Assembly (NCBI GenBank): GCA_032433595.1
Contig: JASWJB010000533.1
Span: 1-18,924 of the forward strand
DNA: 18,924 nucleotides
Direction: 5' to 3'
From: Conoideocrella luteorostrata
Taxonomy: Eukaryota > Ascomycota > Sordariomycetes > Hypocreales > Clavicipitaceae
Positions 17,479 through 18,924 of the stretch are shown piece by piece; position 1 is the stretch's first letter, and each line of letters opens with the position of its first letter. A program made the translations under genes and the position numbers. Under the pieces are notes generated by a model. The model ran no database searches. It saw nothing but the letters and a program-made list of their open reading frames with translations, and had not been told where the DNA came from.

Positions 17479-18570
17479 ATGGCTTTCGCCTCACGAAATG
17501 TCCTGCGGCTCTCCCGCGCTGCTGCTCCCCGCGTGGCTCTTCCACGATCTGGCGCACGCCTCTTCTCTGCCACGCGCATCAACGCCGTCTCTGACACGGC
17601 TCAGAAGCAGAGCGTTGTTCGAGAGAAGGAAGTCCCCGTCACAGTCTACGGCGCGGGCCAAGGCCAAGGAGACAAACACACTGTCCAGGTTTCCGACGAT
17701 GCTGCCCAGGTCCCCTACGACAGCCCTGCTCCTCCTCCAGACTACGACCTCGTCCAGCCCCTAGGTAAGAAGGTTTTCGAGTCTATGCCTCACACTATGC
17801 GCAACATGACCGTGTACGGCAAGGTCATCATCATCACTGGTGGAGCTCGCGGTCTGGGTAACTACATGGCTCGCGCCTGTGCTGAGGCTGGCGCCAAGGC
17901 CATTGTCATTTTCGACGCCAACCAGGACCTTGGTGACGAGTCCGCTGCCGAGCTCCATGACAAGTCAGGCCTTCCTGTTTCCTTTTTCAAGGTCGATGTC
18001 CGTGACGGCGCCGCCATTAACGCTGCTGTCGACTCTGTTGTTGAGCTCTACGGCGCCCCTGACGTCCTCGTCAACGCTGCCGGTATCGCCGATTCCAACA
18101 TCAAGGCTGAGACATACGACCCGGCCATGTTTCGTCGTTTGATCGACATCAACTTGACCGGTTCTTTCCTCATGTCTCAGTCTGTCGGTCGCGCCATGAT
18201 GGCTGCTGGCAAGCCTGGCAGCATCGTCCTTGTTGCTTCCATGTCTGGCTCTGTTGTGAACTATCCCCAGGAGCAGAGCTGCTACAATGCCTCCAAGGCT
18301 GGTGTTATCCAGTTTGCCAAGTCCATTGCTGCTGAGTGGGCCAAGTACAAGATCCGTGTCAACTGCATCTCCCCTGGTTACATGGACACTGCTCTGAACC
18401 GTGTTCCTGCCCTCGAAGCCCAGAAGAAGATCTGGAAGTCGATGACTCCCCAGGACCGTCTGGGTGGCGTTGACGAACTCAACGGTCTCTGTGTCTTCCT
18501 TGCCTCGGACTCTTCCAGCTTCATGACTGGCTCCAACTGCATCATCGATGGTGGTTATTCATGCTACTAA
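17479..18570 (+). CDS. Mitochondrial short-chain dehydrogenase/reductase, polyol/ketose type
   Basis: Single-exon gene, 363 residues, from ATG in CACAATGGC, a good fungal start context. It is a classical SDR using NAD(H) or NADP(H), probably interconverting a polyol and a ketose as in sorbose, xylulose or arabinitol reductases; the exact substrate cannot be read from sequence. Motifs: cofactor site TGGARGLG 120-127, acidic D146 at the end of the second strand (favouring NAD), NAAG 199-202, N225, S254, Y269-X3-K273, and the C-terminal FMTGSNCIIDGGYSCY typical of this group. The first 30 residues carry seven Arg-spaced, acid-free residues ending RLFSAT, a mitochondrial presequence with an R-x-F/S type cleavage site. 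About 80 further residues, hydrophilic and Pro-rich, separate it from the Rossmann fold, more than usual. Codon use is strongly C-ending (GCC, GTC, AAC), suggesting high expression. Confidence 0.9.
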   Translation: MAFASRNVLRLSRAAAPRVALPRSGARLFSATRINAVSDTAQKQSVVREKEVPVTVYGAGQGQGDKHTVQVSDDAAQVPYDSPAPPPDYDLVQPLGKKVFESMPHTMRNMTVYGKVIIITGGARGLGNYMARACAEAGAKAIVIFDANQDLGDESAAELHDKSGLPVSFFKVDVRDGAAINAAVDSVVELYGAPDVLVNAAGIADSNIKAETYDPAMFRRLIDINLTGSFLMSQSVGRAMMAAGKPGSIVLVASMSGSVVNYPQEQSCYNASKAGVIQFAKSIAAEWAKYKIRVNCISPGYMDTALNRVPALEAQKKIWKSMTPQDRLGGVDELNGLCVFLASDSSSFMTGSNCIIDGGYSCY

Positions 18571-18924
18571 GCGATGCGCCCGTCATCAAATCCCCGACGT
18601 TTCTCTTTTTTTTTGGCTTCTCCTTCATTCTTGGCATATACATACATCCATTATACATCGAGCTCTAGAGGAGCAGATGTTAAATCGGCAATTCTCATAG
18701 CGGGTGGTCCACGCCAGGCTATTTAATCATCTTCTGTTCCCAATCGTGCCATTGGGACCAAGCTGCATCTCAGCTGCGCATCTTCGCTGCGAGCCCAGCC
18801 ACTCGTACCAAAATTTTCATTTTATTTTTCACTTCCGCACACTGTTTGGCGTTACGGATTTCTTTTGTTTGGATGACTTGGCATTGTTGCCACTCAATTT
18901 GGTTTTCTTTTTTTTTCCTTTTTT
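18571..18924. other. 3' flank of the dehydrogenase gene and window end
   Basis: A T9 run near 18606 and AT-rich sequence with TATACATACATCC follow the stop codon and probably include the 3' end signals. No further coding sequence is supported; the last 100 nt are T-rich. Confidence 0.5.

Overview
The window looks like nuclear DNA of a filamentous ascomycete. Genes have few, short introns (50 and 67 nt) with GTATGT and GTACGT donors and a CTAAC-type branch site. The proteins are of fungal type: an Rsc9-like chromatin-remodelling subunit, a secreted GH1 enzyme, a mitochondrial short-chain dehydrogenase and a decayed UstYa/DUF3328 homologue. Intergenic DNA is strewn with TACTCCGTA / TACGGAGTA elements. 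A Sordariomycete, perhaps Hypocreales, is my best guess; this is inference, not a database match.

Layout. 1-1279: low-confidence minus-strand coding-like frames (204-823), then the promoter of the first clear gene. 1280-3184 (+): secreted GH1 beta-glucosidase-like enzyme with a long N-terminal extension. 3185-5292: AT-rich intergenic DNA holding a degraded UstYa-like oxidase gene (core 4233-4640) and a CCAAT/CCAAT/TATAAAAG promoter-like array (5166-5207). 5293-5727 (-): 144-residue protein of unknown function. 6169-7703 (-): two-exon gene for a 494-residue protein, possibly a Rec114/Rec7-like meiotic recombination factor. 7704-8263: shared divergent promoter with a CACGTG box. 8264-11237 (+): Rsc9-like ARID protein, 968 residues, whose last 25 codons lie behind a 67-nt intron. 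11238-17208: about 6 kb with no convincing gene, rich in homopolymer runs (up to 21 G) and in TACTCCGTA-type elements, some tandem and one a perfect 16-nt palindrome. 17479-18570 (+): mitochondrial short-chain dehydrogenase with a CT-rich leader and strongly C-ending codons.

The genes do not form an obvious pathway. The conserved housekeeping gene (Rsc9-like) and its divergent neighbour sit between two fast-evolving stretches, one with a dead secondary-metabolism-type gene and one with repeats. The items most worth following are the dead UstYa-like gene, the GH1 N-terminal extension, the tandem/palindromic TACGGAGTA elements of the 6-kb region, and the identity of the 494-residue protein. I saw no convincing tRNA, rRNA, CRISPR array or intact transposon.
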